Assembly: GCA_030248215.1 (NCBI GenBank)
Contig: JASANG010002561.1
Location: 1 to 64,000, forward strand
From: Enoplolaimus lenunculus
Lineage: Eukaryota; Nematoda; Enoplea; Enoplida; Thoracostomopsidae
Direction: 5' to 3'
DNA length: 64,000 nucleotides
The position numbers and the translations under genes are program-made. Shown here one piece after another: positions 10,601 through 19,992 of this stretch. Every line of letters starts with the position of its first letter. Position 1 is the stretch's first letter. The notes beneath the pieces were generated by a model, which ran no database searches, had not been told where the DNA came from, and saw only the letters and a list, made by a program, of their open reading frames with translations.

Positions 10601-13600
10601 CAGTGGGACAGTGGGACAGCAGGACAGTGGGACAGTGGAACAGCAGGACAGCGGGACAGTAGGACAGCGGGACAGTGGGACAGTAGGACAGCGGGACAGT
10701 GGGACAGCGGGACAGTTGGACAACGGGACAGTGGGACAGCGGGACAGATGGACAGCGGGACAGTAGGACAGCGGGACAGCGGGACAGAGGGACAGCGGTA
10801 CAGTGGGACAGCGGGACAGTTGGACAGTGGGACAGCGGGACAGTGGGACAGCGGGACAGTGCGGACGGTAGGACAGCGGGACAGTAGGACAGTAGGACAG
10901 CGGGACAGTAGGACAGCGGGACAGTGGGACAGTGGGACAGCAGGACAGTGGGACAGTAGGACAGTGGGGCAGTGGGACAGTAGGACAGTGGGGCAGTGGG
11001 ACAGTAGGACAGTGGGACAGTAGGACAGTGGGACAGCGGGACAGAGGGACAGCGGTACAGTGGGACAGCGGGACAGTTGGACAGTGGGACAGCGGGACAG
11101 TGGGACAGCAGGACAGTGGGACAGTAGGACAGTGGGACAGCGGGACAGAGGGACAGCGGTACAGTGGGACAGCGGGACAGTTGGACAGTGGGACAGTGGG
11201 ACAGTGGGACAGCAGGACAGTGGGACAGTAGGACAGCGGGTGGGACAGCGGGACAGTAGGACAGCGGGACAGTGGGACAGCGAGACAGTAGGACAGCGGG
11301 ACAGCGGGACAGTTGGACAGCTGGACAGTGGGACAGCGGGACAGAAGGACAGCTGGACAGCTGGACAGTAGGACAGTGGGACAGCGGGACAGAGGGACAG
11401 CGGTACAGTGGGACAGCGGGACAGTTGGACAGTGGGACAGCGGGACAGTGGGACAGCGAAACAGTGCGGACGGTAGGACAGCGGGACAGTAGGACAGTAT
11501 GACAGCGGGACAGTAGGACAGCAGGACAGTGGGACAGTGGGACAGCAGGACAGTGGGACAGTAGGACAGTGGGGCAGTGGGACAGTAGGACAGTGGGGCA
11601 GTGGGACAGTAGGACAGTGGGACAGTAGGACAGTGGGACAGCGGGACAGAGGGACAGCGGTACAGTGGGACAGCGGGACAGTTGGACAGTGGGACAGCGG
11701 GACAGTGGGACAGCGGGACAGTGCGGACGGTAGGACAGCGGGACAGTAGGACAGTAGGACAGCGGGACAGTAGGACAGCGGGACAGTGGGACAGTGGGAC
11801 AGCAGGACAGTGGGACAGTGGAACAGCAGGACAGCGGGACAGTAGGACAGCGGGACAGTAGGACAGCGGGACAGTGGGACAGCGGGACAGTAGAACAGCG
11901 GGACAGTAGGACAGCGGGACAGTGGGACTGTGGGACAGTAGGATAGCACGACAGTAGGACAGCGGGACAGTGGGACAGCGGGACAGTGGGACAGTGGGAC
12001 AGCGTGACAGTAGAACAGCGGGACAGTAGGACAGCGGGACAGTGGGACGGCGAAACAGTAGGACAGTGGGACAGATGGACAGAGGGACAGTAGGACAGCA
12101 GGACAGTAGGACAGCGGGACAGTGGGACAGAAGAATGCAGTACCTACATTTTTGTAACTTTTTTAACGATAACGATTCTATCCAGATATAACATTGTATT
12201 ATTGTGTTGAAATAAGAGCTTGTATTCTCAAATGTGTGTAGCACCTATTACCCGTTGGTGATAGGCCTGGTAACTTTCGAAGCAGGGAATAGTAATGTTT
12301 GAAATTCAGCACATTTATTGCTTTCGATTTTCTCTGCTACTGTGCAAATTTTGAGATCTGTAATTGCACCAGTTCGTTAGTTTGAAACCCTATTACAAAC
12401 TGGTGATAGGTGCTATATGCATTTGAGAATATGGGCCAAGATCAAAGAAACAATATGAATGGGTTCTAGCTCGTTTCGCTCTCCAAGTTTTCTTTGTTAC
12501 TCTATTTTTATTTTGATCCACAACTCGTTGGACGTACACCGAACTGACGCTTGCACTGGAGGTGAAACAATGTAAATGACGTTCCATTCACTCGCGAAAA
12601 GGGCTTCAAGTTCAACTGGTACACTTGTAGCTGCGATTCCGTCTGGTTCAATACGGATGATGTTTAAAATTTTGCCAAAAACCAACACGAACATTTTAGG
12701 TTTCACCAAATCAGTAGCGTAAGTGTAAATGGGCCCATGTAAACATCAGGGGCGGAACGTTTTTCTTGCGGGACTGGAAAAGAGTAATAAGCTTAAGCTT
12801 TACACTAATTGTTTTGCTTGGCTTAGGCGTAGGCACTGGTGTAGGAATATGCTCATTCGTTCATTTTGGCTTAGGCTTTAGGCTTAGGCTTAGGAATACG
12901 CTTATAATACTGTTCTGCCCCTGTTCTTTATATTGGCCGGTAAATGGAAGGCTTGCTGGAGGGTAACTCCATTTGCGTTTCCCGCCACAAATGAAACATC
13001 TTGTACGACTACTCAACACACAATATATACACACTCTTAACGGGAATGAGGGTTGTTCCGTCCCTGAACACGACCGCTCAGTGGAATCCCTTCATTCAGT
13101 AGCCTTATGCCAGTTATCCAAATTTTCTTTTTGAACCCGACTTACCCGAGACTTGAAATTTTGAATTTTTTCTTGTAGTTGAATTAGCTCAGTGATTTGT
13201 TCGACGTGCTGTATTTCAGCTTGATGCAATTGTTCCAAATATTGATTATTTTTCGACGCGTATTCTGACAAACGTGCGTTATCGACTGCTAATTTTGCAA
13301 TTACAGCTGGCAAAATATATTAGCAATTATTAGCTTATAAACCGTATGGCCAATGTAAAGATCAGGGACGGAACAGTATTGTAACCATATTTCTAAACCT
13401 AAGTGAGAGAATGAACATATTCCTAAGCCTAAGCCTAAGCCTAAGCCATGCAAAACAATTTGTCTAAAGGTTAAGCTTACTTTTTGGCAGTTCCACAGAA
13501 AAACGTTACGCCCCTGATCTTTACATGGGCCAACGTATTTAAAACAAACACGCCCCCCGTCAGAAGTTTTTTGTGCTCAAATGGTCTGCCTTACAATCTG

Positions 13601-14787
13601 CCCTCCGAAAATTTTATGTACAAACAATTTTTTCCGCAGATTTTTTTAGTCCCTCCTACCTTACTATTTTTGCGTCTCATAACTTTGGCCAGCCCACCCC
13701 CTGTCAGAAATTTTTGAACCCACCTTTGCCGAAACATGAAATCCATCCCGAAACTTATCTTAAAAAAGGCATTTGTCAACCGGTCAGGCACCAGGGTTTC
13801 ATTTGGCCGAAGGATTTTTTGCGAATCATGCCTAACAAACCAGACACCCGCTTGAACATTTTAGGTTAGTTTTAAAACCAGTTAAAATGTCTATTCTTTC
13901 TCTCTGATCTGTGAAATTTCCGATGATACGATATACCTATCTCCCCGGATACAATCAGAGGTCTGCCTCTGGCTCCGGTATTTTTCATCTCCGGATACAC
14001 CCTGCTACCACCTTGTATGCGCCTCCTGATTGTGTTGTCAAAAGTAATATATCACATAACTACGTTGCACTACTAATAGCGAACGATTGTCGTTAGCCGA
14101 GCAATTGCCTAAGGATCCGCTGAGCGCAAATAAGGACACATCCGTTGTCTGCTTATCCGGCTGCTTAAGATCTGTTCGTGTGCAATAACGCCGGACGGCT
14201 TTAGATATCCACCCTAATGTTATGCACAAACCTGTCCGCTGCGAAAGATTGGGAGTTAAGTTGAAGTGAATGTTGATTTCAAACATCGGTTGAAAAGTTT
14301 CCAATGCTTTATCAGGCCTATGTATAGAACAGGGCCGGATCGTTTTCCGGAGGGGCTATAATAGAGTCAGTTTAAGCTTTAGACTAATTTTTTTGCTTAG
14401 GCTTAGGCTTACGTTTAGGCTTAGGCTTAGGAATAGGACCATCTATACGCTTAGGCTTAGGCTTAGGCTTAGGCTTAGGCTTAGGCGTAGGCTTAGGCTT
14501 AGGCTCAGGCTTAGGAATATGTTCATACTACTCTTCCGGCCCTGTTCTATACATGGGCCTTTCATCATTGTTCATTTACCTTCATATTTTCGAAGATTCT
14601 CGTTCAAACTGTCGTTGAGTTTAACCAGTGCGTCAAAATCTTTAGATCTGATCGCTCGAAATACTACATATTCAACAGTTGTGATCAGAACAATGATTGC
14701 GAACACCGCGAGTGTTTTTCGGTGCAACGAATGTTCGCCGAGCATCAACTCGTCAGCGTTGATATACTTCGATTTTAGAAATTTCAT
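7462..14787 (-). CDS. Type II membrane, coiled-coil, polyglutamine protein
   Basis: Five exons with consistent phases: 14787-14580, 13306-13146, 9339-9315 (25 nt), 8556-8439, 7774-7462; 825 nt, 274 aa. Residues 1-23 are polar; about 24-45 (TLAVFAIIVLITTVEYVVF) form one membrane span; about 55-180 are rich in E, K, N and Q with leucine spacing typical of coiled coil (VIAKLAVDNARLSEYA, QEKIQNFKSR, SYVEELEK, ENDNLTETLSTMLEK). The last exon is glutamine-rich: runs of Q with KEP, EEP and EKQ spacers, ending SNQKPL. The architecture recalls Golgi type II coiled-coil proteins (GOLIM4/GOLM class), but no diagnostic motif is seen, so function is unassigned. Introns carry several T-family MITEs and a large minisatellite. 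The frame after the stop re-enters a long Q tract (see findings). Confidence 0.75.
7792..7975. repeat. G-type hAT-like MITE with internal tandem units
   Basis: About three copies of a unit containing GATCCGGATATCCGGTCCGG and GTCGATTTTTTGCCGA, ending GGTCGCACCCTG, the G-family hAT-like end. It lies directly upstream of the last exon of the coiled-coil gene; its left terminus is unclear. Confidence 0.55.
8164..8408. repeat. T-family MITE (T-B)
   Basis: The left end AGTCCGTGTATAGAACAGGG is a mutated GGCC end; the right end is CGGCCCTGTTCTATACATTGGCC in form. Flanks GAAAGATC (8156-8163) and GAAAGATT (8409-8416) are an 8-bp target duplication. CCTAAG arrays lie at 8208-8332. It ends 30 bases from the exon 4 donor of the host gene. 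Confidence 0.85.
9000..9272. repeat. E-family MITE, full length
   Basis: Arms ATTCACACGTACACGTTTTT and AGTTGCACGTGTGAATAGGG are inverted. The interior holds CAGCTGCAACTTGCACGA and a conserved CCAATCAAACTGC. No coding capacity. Confidence 0.7.
9380..9470. repeat. T-family remnant
   Basis: GGGCTAATGTATAGATAGCA followed by AGGGCC and a decayed (CCTAAA)n array; the right end is lost. Confidence 0.5.
9672..12130. repeat. 8-bp minisatellite (GGGACAGY)n with higher-order repeats
   Basis: About 300 tandem 8-mers, GGGACAGT/GGGACAGC with common variants AGGACAGT, TGGACAGT, GGTACAGT and AGGGACAG. Blocks repeat as a higher-order unit of 257 bp (32 units plus one base), visible from recurring GTGCGGACGGTAGGACAGCG at 10024, 10281 and 10538 and again further right. 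Long open frames on both strands (for example 9590-12244 minus) arise because the unit lacks stops and 8 is not a multiple of 3, giving 8-residue peptide repeats. It sits in intron 2 of the coiled-coil gene. Confidence 0.97.
12222..12431. repeat. K-family MITE, full length
   Basis: Left end GTATTCTCAAATGTGTGTAG-CACCTATTACC; right end is its inverse (GGTGATAGGTGCTATATGCA, TTTGAGAATAT). The interior has TTTGAGATCTGTAATTGCA. About 210 bp, non-coding. Confidence 0.85.
12497..12709 (-). other. Isolated open frame, possible lost exon
   Basis: About 70 sense codons without a stop on minus (KILNIIRIEPDGIAATSVPV, ALFASEWNVIYIVSPPVQAS). The composition looks protein-like rather than repeat-like, and it is not part of any repeat family seen here. 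No convincing acceptor precedes it, and it is not required by the phases of the surrounding gene, whose intron 2 contains it. It could be an exon remnant or chance. Confidence 0.25.
12732..12938. repeat. T-family MITE (T-A)
   Basis: Ends GGCCCATGTAAACATCAGGG and GCCCCTGTTCTTTATATTGGCC in form; flanks TGTAAATG / GGTAAATG. TTAGGC array near 12868-12898. Confidence 0.85.
13348..13531. repeat. T-family MITE (T-A)
   Basis: GGCCAATGTAAAGATCAGGG to CTGATCTTTACATGGGCC, with (CCTAAG)n at 13420-13446. It begins 41 bases upstream of the exon 2 acceptor of the coiled-coil gene (on minus). The flanks are similar but imperfect (AACCGTAT / AACGTATT). Confidence 0.85.
13532..14314. other. Intron 1 segment, no supported feature
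   Basis: Short frames at 13573-13869 and 14038-14304 have no motif. CTCCGG-rich debris lies at 13940-13995. Confidence 0.3.
14315..14559. repeat. T-family MITE (T-B)
   Basis: GGCCTATGTATAGAACAGGG to CCTGTTCTATACATGGGCC in form, with two TTAGGC arrays (14397-14432 and 14449-14513). Flanks CTTTATCA / TTTCATCA. It ends 20 bases from the exon 1 donor of the coiled-coil gene. Confidence 0.85.
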
Positions 14788-14851
14788 TATTTTAAAATTG
14801 GCTTAAATCAAAAATTCAAATGCATCGCCCGCATTTCATTTCGAAAAGTTT

Positions 14852-15130
14852 GGCTCATGTCAACATCAGGAGCGGACCGTTGTTCTGTGGGACTAAATAA
14901 GAGTAGGCTTAAGCTTTAGACTAATTTTTTTTGATTGGCTTAAACTTAGACAGAGGCTCTGGCAGGAACATGCTCTTTCTTACGCTTAGGCTTAGGCTTA
15001 GGAACATGCTTTTAATACTGTTCCGTCCGTGTTGCATACATTGGCAGGCTTACGTATAGGCTCATTGTTACGCTTTGGCTTAGCAATATGTTTGTACTAG
15101 TGTTACGACCCTGTTCTTTACATTAGCTGA
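14852..15130. repeat. T-family MITEs, one complete and one end copy
   Basis: A T-A element, GGCTCATGTCAACATCAGGA to ATACATTGGC (about 14852-15045), is followed directly by another TTAGGC-bearing right half ending CCCTGTTCTTTACATTAGC near 15130. Both lie just upstream of the coiled-coil gene start. Confidence 0.7.
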
Positions 15131-15323
15131 AAAGTGCATTACTGTAGTGATCCGAATAAAAGATGGAGTGGCACTAAGAGCTCAGTGTCCCTATTATGAG
15201 TATGAATCAATAGGAGTCTGTTTCCCTAATTAGAGTCCGTAAATGGATTTAGTCAAAATTAATGCTTAAACCATAAACTTCAATTAAGCTAAATAGATTG
15301 CACAAATTCTTCTTGGACCAAAC

Positions 15324-15534
15324 GGACAATGCAAAGAACAGGGACAGTACAGTATTATAAGCATATCCCTAAGCCCAAGCCTAAGCCTAAGCCTTGGCCT
15401 AAGCCTAAGCGTAAGAATGAGCATATTCCTAAAGCCTAAGCCTAAGTTTAAGACAAGCAAATTAGTCTTAAGCTTAAGCTTACTCTATTCTAGTCCGAAA
15501 GAAAAATTTTCCGCTTCTGATCTTGAGTTGGGCC
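15324..15534. repeat. T-family MITE (T-A) with perfect 8-bp duplication
   Basis: Flanked by GACCAAAC on both sides (15316-15323 and 15535-15542). Ends GGACAATGCAAAGAACAGGG and TTGAGTTGGGCC. (CCTAAG)n arrays at 15364-15415 and 15425-15450. Confidence 0.92.
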
Positions 15535-15769
15535 GACCAAACAAATCTTCAGTACAAAATTTGATTCATTACTCAAAGTATATTGCTATACCTGTATACA
15601 CAGCATCCATACTCAAGTTGGAATCTAAAACCAGGTAACCCGTACCATAGGAAATCGGTCTCACAAACTTAAACGTGCGTTGTCCAAACCGCTGGTGCTC
15701 GAATAAAAACAAATAAGGAACCAAATACCGAGGTGATATTTACCCTCTGAATCAGCGAACTCAATTGCT

Positions 15770-16015
15770 AGAACTTGAAGCTGCAACTTGCACTTGCATG
15801 TTTTTGTCCAAAATTCCGTTCGACAAACTTGCAGCTGCAAATAATTCATAAAAATCACAGTTGTGAATTTAGTTCACATCTGTGCATAATTATGCAAGTT
15901 CACTGAATTTACAGCAGCCGCTTTCTCATTGGCTGATGAAAAAAATGCAAGTTCTGCGTGCAATTTGCAGATGCAAGTTCTCGCATCAAAAACTTGCACG
16001 TGTAAATAGGGCTGT
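15770..16015. repeat. E-family MITE
   Basis: CTTGAAGCTGCAACTTGCAC near the left and ACTTGCACGTGTAAATAGGG at the right, with a conserved TTTCTCATTGGCTGATGAAA block also present in the copy at 20546-20822. Confidence 0.7.
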
Positions 16016-16095
16016 AGTCTGTCTGCTTCTTATTCGGGTCACTACAGTAATCACGATTTGATCCGGAAATGTTCATTTTCACACGTTAGACAAAA

Positions 16096-16190
16096 TGGCC
16101 CAAGTATAGAACAGGGCCAGAACACTAGTATAAGCATATTCGTAAGCCTAAGCCTAAGCATAAGCCTAAGCAAAAACATTAGTCCAATTA
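16096..16190. repeat. T-family MITE (T-B), left half
   Basis: GGCCCAAGTATAGAACAGGG followed by (CCTAAG)n; the right end is absent. Confidence 0.7.
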
Positions 16191-16606
16191 CCAACGTTTT
16201 TAAAATTTAAAAACAACTTGGCTCATACGTTTGTCGAGTTTACAACTTTGTAAAATCTGAGCAACGAACACAGTATTCACTTCTCGTAACTTAACTTATA
16301 TATTATATATTATACATTTAAGTTTACTCAATCTGATAAATATAAACTGAAAGAATATACGATTTCGTAGTATATATAAGCTGTAAATAACGAATCTGCA
16401 GTTTGTGCTCTTCAAAACAACAAAACACGACTGTTTTTGATTATATTTTTAATATTAAACCAGTACTAAAACAGTATAAAAGAAGGGTTGGTAAAATTTG
16501 AAATATTTTCATTGCCAAACTCGTGCCAGTTAGGAACGGGTAAGATGTAAGCCTGACTAACAATTTTAGCTTTAAATTCCTACGACGCGAGTCTGCTTAA
16601 TGGATT

Positions 16607-16769
16607 GGCCAATGTAAAGAACAGGGGCGGAACAGTATTATAAGCATATTCTTGAACCTAAGCCAAAGCTTATGCCTAAGCGTAAACCAAGCAAAAATTG
16701 TCTAAAGCTTAAGCTTACTTTATTGCAGTCCCACAGAAAAGCAGTTTGCCCGCGATCTTTACTTGGGCA
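16607..16769. repeat. T-family MITE (T-A), perfect 8-bp duplication
   Basis: AATGGATT flanks both sides (16599-16606, 16770-16777). Left end GGCCAATGTAAAGAACAGGG; right end TTACTTGGGCA. The hexamer array is decayed. Confidence 0.92.
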
Positions 16770-17298
16770 AATGGATTTAAGCCGCCTCCTGCATGGGTTG
16801 GAAACAACAATTTCAGCCCAGCCAGCTTTGTTAAACTTCTGTCGTATTTGTGTCTAAGTCATTATTCAGAACTCATATCAATGCCTCATAAACAAGAAAC
16901 CATTTCGATTCAAAAGGGGGGTGGGTAGAAGGCTGCGACATAATTCGTCAGAAACAAGGATATTTTCTAAAAAAGTTTCATTATTCGTTTTGAAAAAGAA
17001 ATACAATTTGGAAAACTGGGTGCGTGGGATGAATAATTGTATACCCTCCGTCTATTAAACATGAACATTCTCCGCCTAAAACACAGTCAAATATAACTAA
17101 CAAAACAACAAAATAGATTAATTTATTGACAGCGAAAGTTCCAGGAATAACATAATAAAATCATAGTTGTCATAGACGTAGCATTATGTATAACGGACAG
17201 CCGGCGACGATGATTGGATCTTCAGGAACCGAACGTATTTCTACAGTTCCATTTAGTCCATATTTGGGTCCATTATATTATCAGCTGTGTGAACCAGC

Positions 17299-17529
17299 GG
17301 CCCATGTATAGAACAGGGTCGGATCGTTTTCCGGAGGGGCTATAATTGAGGAAGTTTAAAGCTTTAGACTAATTGTTTTTTGCTTAGGCTAGGCTTAGGC
17401 TTAGGCTTAGGAATAGGCTCATCCATTCGCTTAGCCTTACGCTTAGGCTATGGCTTACGCTTACGCTTAGGCTTAAGCTTAGGAATATTCTTATACTACT
17501 CTGTTCCGGCACTGTTCCATACATGGGCC
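17299..17529. repeat. T-family MITE (T-B)
   Basis: GGCCCATGTATAGAACAGGG to GTTCCATACATGGGCC, with TTAGGC and TTACGC arrays at 17385-17490. Confidence 0.85.
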
Positions 17530-17559
17530 GAAGTACCAATCGCCATTTGGGGATATTTC

Positions 17560-17722
17560 AGCTTTTGAACCAGTTGATAATGAGGTTTGAAATGCAGTAC
17601 ATTTATTCGCATTTTATTTGTCACAACTTCTGTGCCGATTTTTACATCCGCAATTACAGGAGTTGGGTCAGTTTGAGAACTTGAGCTGGTGATAGATGCT
17701 ATGCACATTTGAGCATATGGGT
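17560..17722. repeat. K-family MITE, partial
   Basis: K interior (GTTTGAAATGCAGTACATTT, CTTCTGTGCCGATTTTTAC) and right end GGTGATAGATGCTATGCACA; the left end was replaced at the T insertion. Confidence 0.6.
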
Positions 17723-18189
17723 ACTGATTACACCCTTGAAGGATCGAACCCGGACCAATTGATTGGAAGTCATTCACAACAACCACTGCACCAGATTGAA
17801 ACTGTCGCTTTGCGCGATTCGTGGACAATCAAGTCTGATGCCTCTCTCACGTGCAATTCAATTTACGTACGTTGTGCAATCTGTGTGTCATATTTTGAAT
17901 GTCACATTGTTTGCATAAATGGACATTTCTCTAGTGTCCCACGGAGTAGAAAAGTTCTTCCCGTCAAATAATCCATCAATTGGCGAGGGTCGTACCAGCA
18001 GTATAAGCATATTTGTAAGCCGAAAAATAAACTTCCGTCGACTTTTTGTTTAAATTCCGAAATAGTTGATACTAGTCAGTCTGCTTTACGCAATGTGCAA
18101 AAGTTAGCGAATGCACAACAGTCTGCATGCAAATGTTCTTTTCGCCGAACAATTACGGTTTTGTTGTTAGAAAATACTGCAAACAAAGT

Positions 18190-18450
18190 AAAGCCACATT
18201 CACACGTGCAAGGTTTTGTTGCGAGAAGTCGTAGCTGCAACTTGCGCGAAATACTTGCAGCTGCAAGTATTTCCAAAGGAAGATTCCGATTAACCAATCA
18301 AACTGCATGTGCAAGAAATTCAAGTGACTTTCAACTGCGTTCACAGGTGCGAATTAAATTCAATAGCATAAATTCAAGTGAATAATTTACAGCTGCAAGA
18401 ACTTCAAAGCTGCTTTGTGACCTTACTTGCACGTGCACGTTTTTTGCGTT
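18190..18450. repeat. E-family MITE
   Basis: CATTCACACGTGCAAGGTTT at the left; CTTACTTGCACGTGCACGTT at the right; shared interior CCAATCAAACTGCATGTGCA. Confidence 0.7.
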
Positions 18451-18949
18451 TTGCACTATTAAATACAAACGTATTGCAATTGTAATAAATAATTACGCAA
18501 TGCGCAGTGTTTAACAATTATTACGCGTATACGCAGTGCAAAATAGCTTCAATATAACTTAACGTAAAACGGATAAAAAATTTATTATTTATTATATTTG
18601 TCGTCATATGGTAAGGTTATAAAATATATATACCAACCAATGTTAGATTAATAAATAATTTCAATAATACGCAATTATCATAAAGGTATGTTCATCCTGG
18701 TTTTAAATATTACTGTTTTCCACATTGTTTTCGTCATGGGATCCCGCAAAATATACAATTTCTAATATTTAATAAAAAATTTCTTACATTTAAAAAATAT
18801 GATTAAGGTGCACTCGAAAAAGTATTTCTCATATAAACAGGAATGTTTTCAAACGAATTTTGAAAAAATTTGAAAATTAATATTGTATTAAAAGAAAGAA
18901 GTAATTAATGTTTTCGTGTTATTTTGAACAAAAATTGTCTTGAGCCAAA

Positions 18950-19066
18950 TTCGACTCACTGAGTCGCACGTTAGACTCTGTCGAAGTCAAATTTGACTCA
19001 GTTTGTGTAGTCCTGTCGAGCCTATTTCGAAGAGAGTCAATTCGACTCACCATTTTTGCACTGTAG
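18950..19066. repeat. P-family palindromic MITE, half copy
   Basis: Right arm with GACTCAGTTTGTGTAGTCCT and terminal CCATTTTTGCACTG followed by TA. Confidence 0.7.
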
Positions 19067-19433
19067 ATTAACGTGAACGTAGAAAAATATTGGCAATAAA
19101 AGTTTCAGTAATAAACAAATGCGCTGAACCGCCGCAACTTTTTTGAAAACGCGAAAATTTTCACTACGAAACTTGATGGGAGTCTCCGACAAAACCAGGA
19201 TCAGAACCGCAAAACGATTTTCTTCGACGGGATCAAGTAAACGTGACATTCGGTTGCTACAGGCAACTTGGTACATTCTGGTTCAAAAATAACGACCCCA
19301 GCGTGCCATACATTCTATCTGGCACCGTACCGTATCCTTGGTAAATTGTGGTGAAGTTTCTTGATGAATTTCGGTTTTGCCAAATAGGGGAGCGGAGCCC
19401 TTTACCTTAACACCCATGGGACCTGTTACAACA

Positions 19434-19586
19434 TGCCCAATCTTTAGAACAGGGCGTTAGCAGTTGTATAATCGTATTCCTAAACCTAAGCCTGAGCCTA
19501 AACCATTGCATAAAATGGTCTAAAGCTAACGCTTACTCTATTACAGTACCGCAGAAAAACGTTCCGTCCTTGATCTTTACATGGAC
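19434..19586. repeat. T-family MITE, internally shortened
   Basis: Left CCCAATCTTTAGAACAGGGC; right GTCCTTGATCTTTACATGGA; short (CCTAAG) array between. Confidence 0.7.
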
Positions 19587-19992
19587 TCACAAAATATCAA
19601 AGTCGAAATATATATGCTGAATATTAGTATAAAACTTCATATTTTGACACTAAAATTTGGCCAGTCTTGTCACTGGCAAACTGTCGTGAGAATAATTATA
19701 TGTTTTTGTGGAAAAATTTTGACATTTCTTAACATTGGGGTACCCCTCATATTGGCTTTGAAAGAAGAGCGTCATACACTTTACACCACCCTGCTATCAC
19801 AGGTCGGGTACCTTGGTTTACCGCTTGTGAGCCCAGCAGGTTATCAATTCTGGCAAAGATACAGGACTGGAGTGAACATGACTGTTTGCATTGTGTATTT
19901 AGGGGTGCATAGTTTACCCCGAGTTGCTCACAGTATGCGCCATGTAGTAATAGGTTCTATCGTTGTGTCTTATTATTTCTAACGTAACAATA

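Larger units (their letters stand above)
15143..16050. repeat. W-family MITE split by T and E insertions
   Basis: W ends TTACTGTAGTGATCCGAATA (15143) and TATTCGGGTCACTACAGTAA (to 16050) enclose a W interior interrupted by a T element at 15324-15534 and an E element at about 15770-16015. Confidence 0.65.
16191..19992. other. Intergenic region, repeats only
   Basis: Between the coiled-coil gene and ZIP. Listed repeats occupy 16607-16769, 17299-17722, 18190-18450, 18950-19066 and 19434-19586. The rest (16200-16600, 16930-17290, 18460-18900, 19280-19430) is AT-rich with no supported gene. Confidence 0.45.

Noticed and set aside
9590-12244. 884-aa and 774-aa minus-strand open frames, and several plus-strand ones
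   Set aside because: They are translations of the 8-bp minisatellite; the unit has few stops in any frame and the 8-residue peptide periodicity follows from 8 x 3 = 24.
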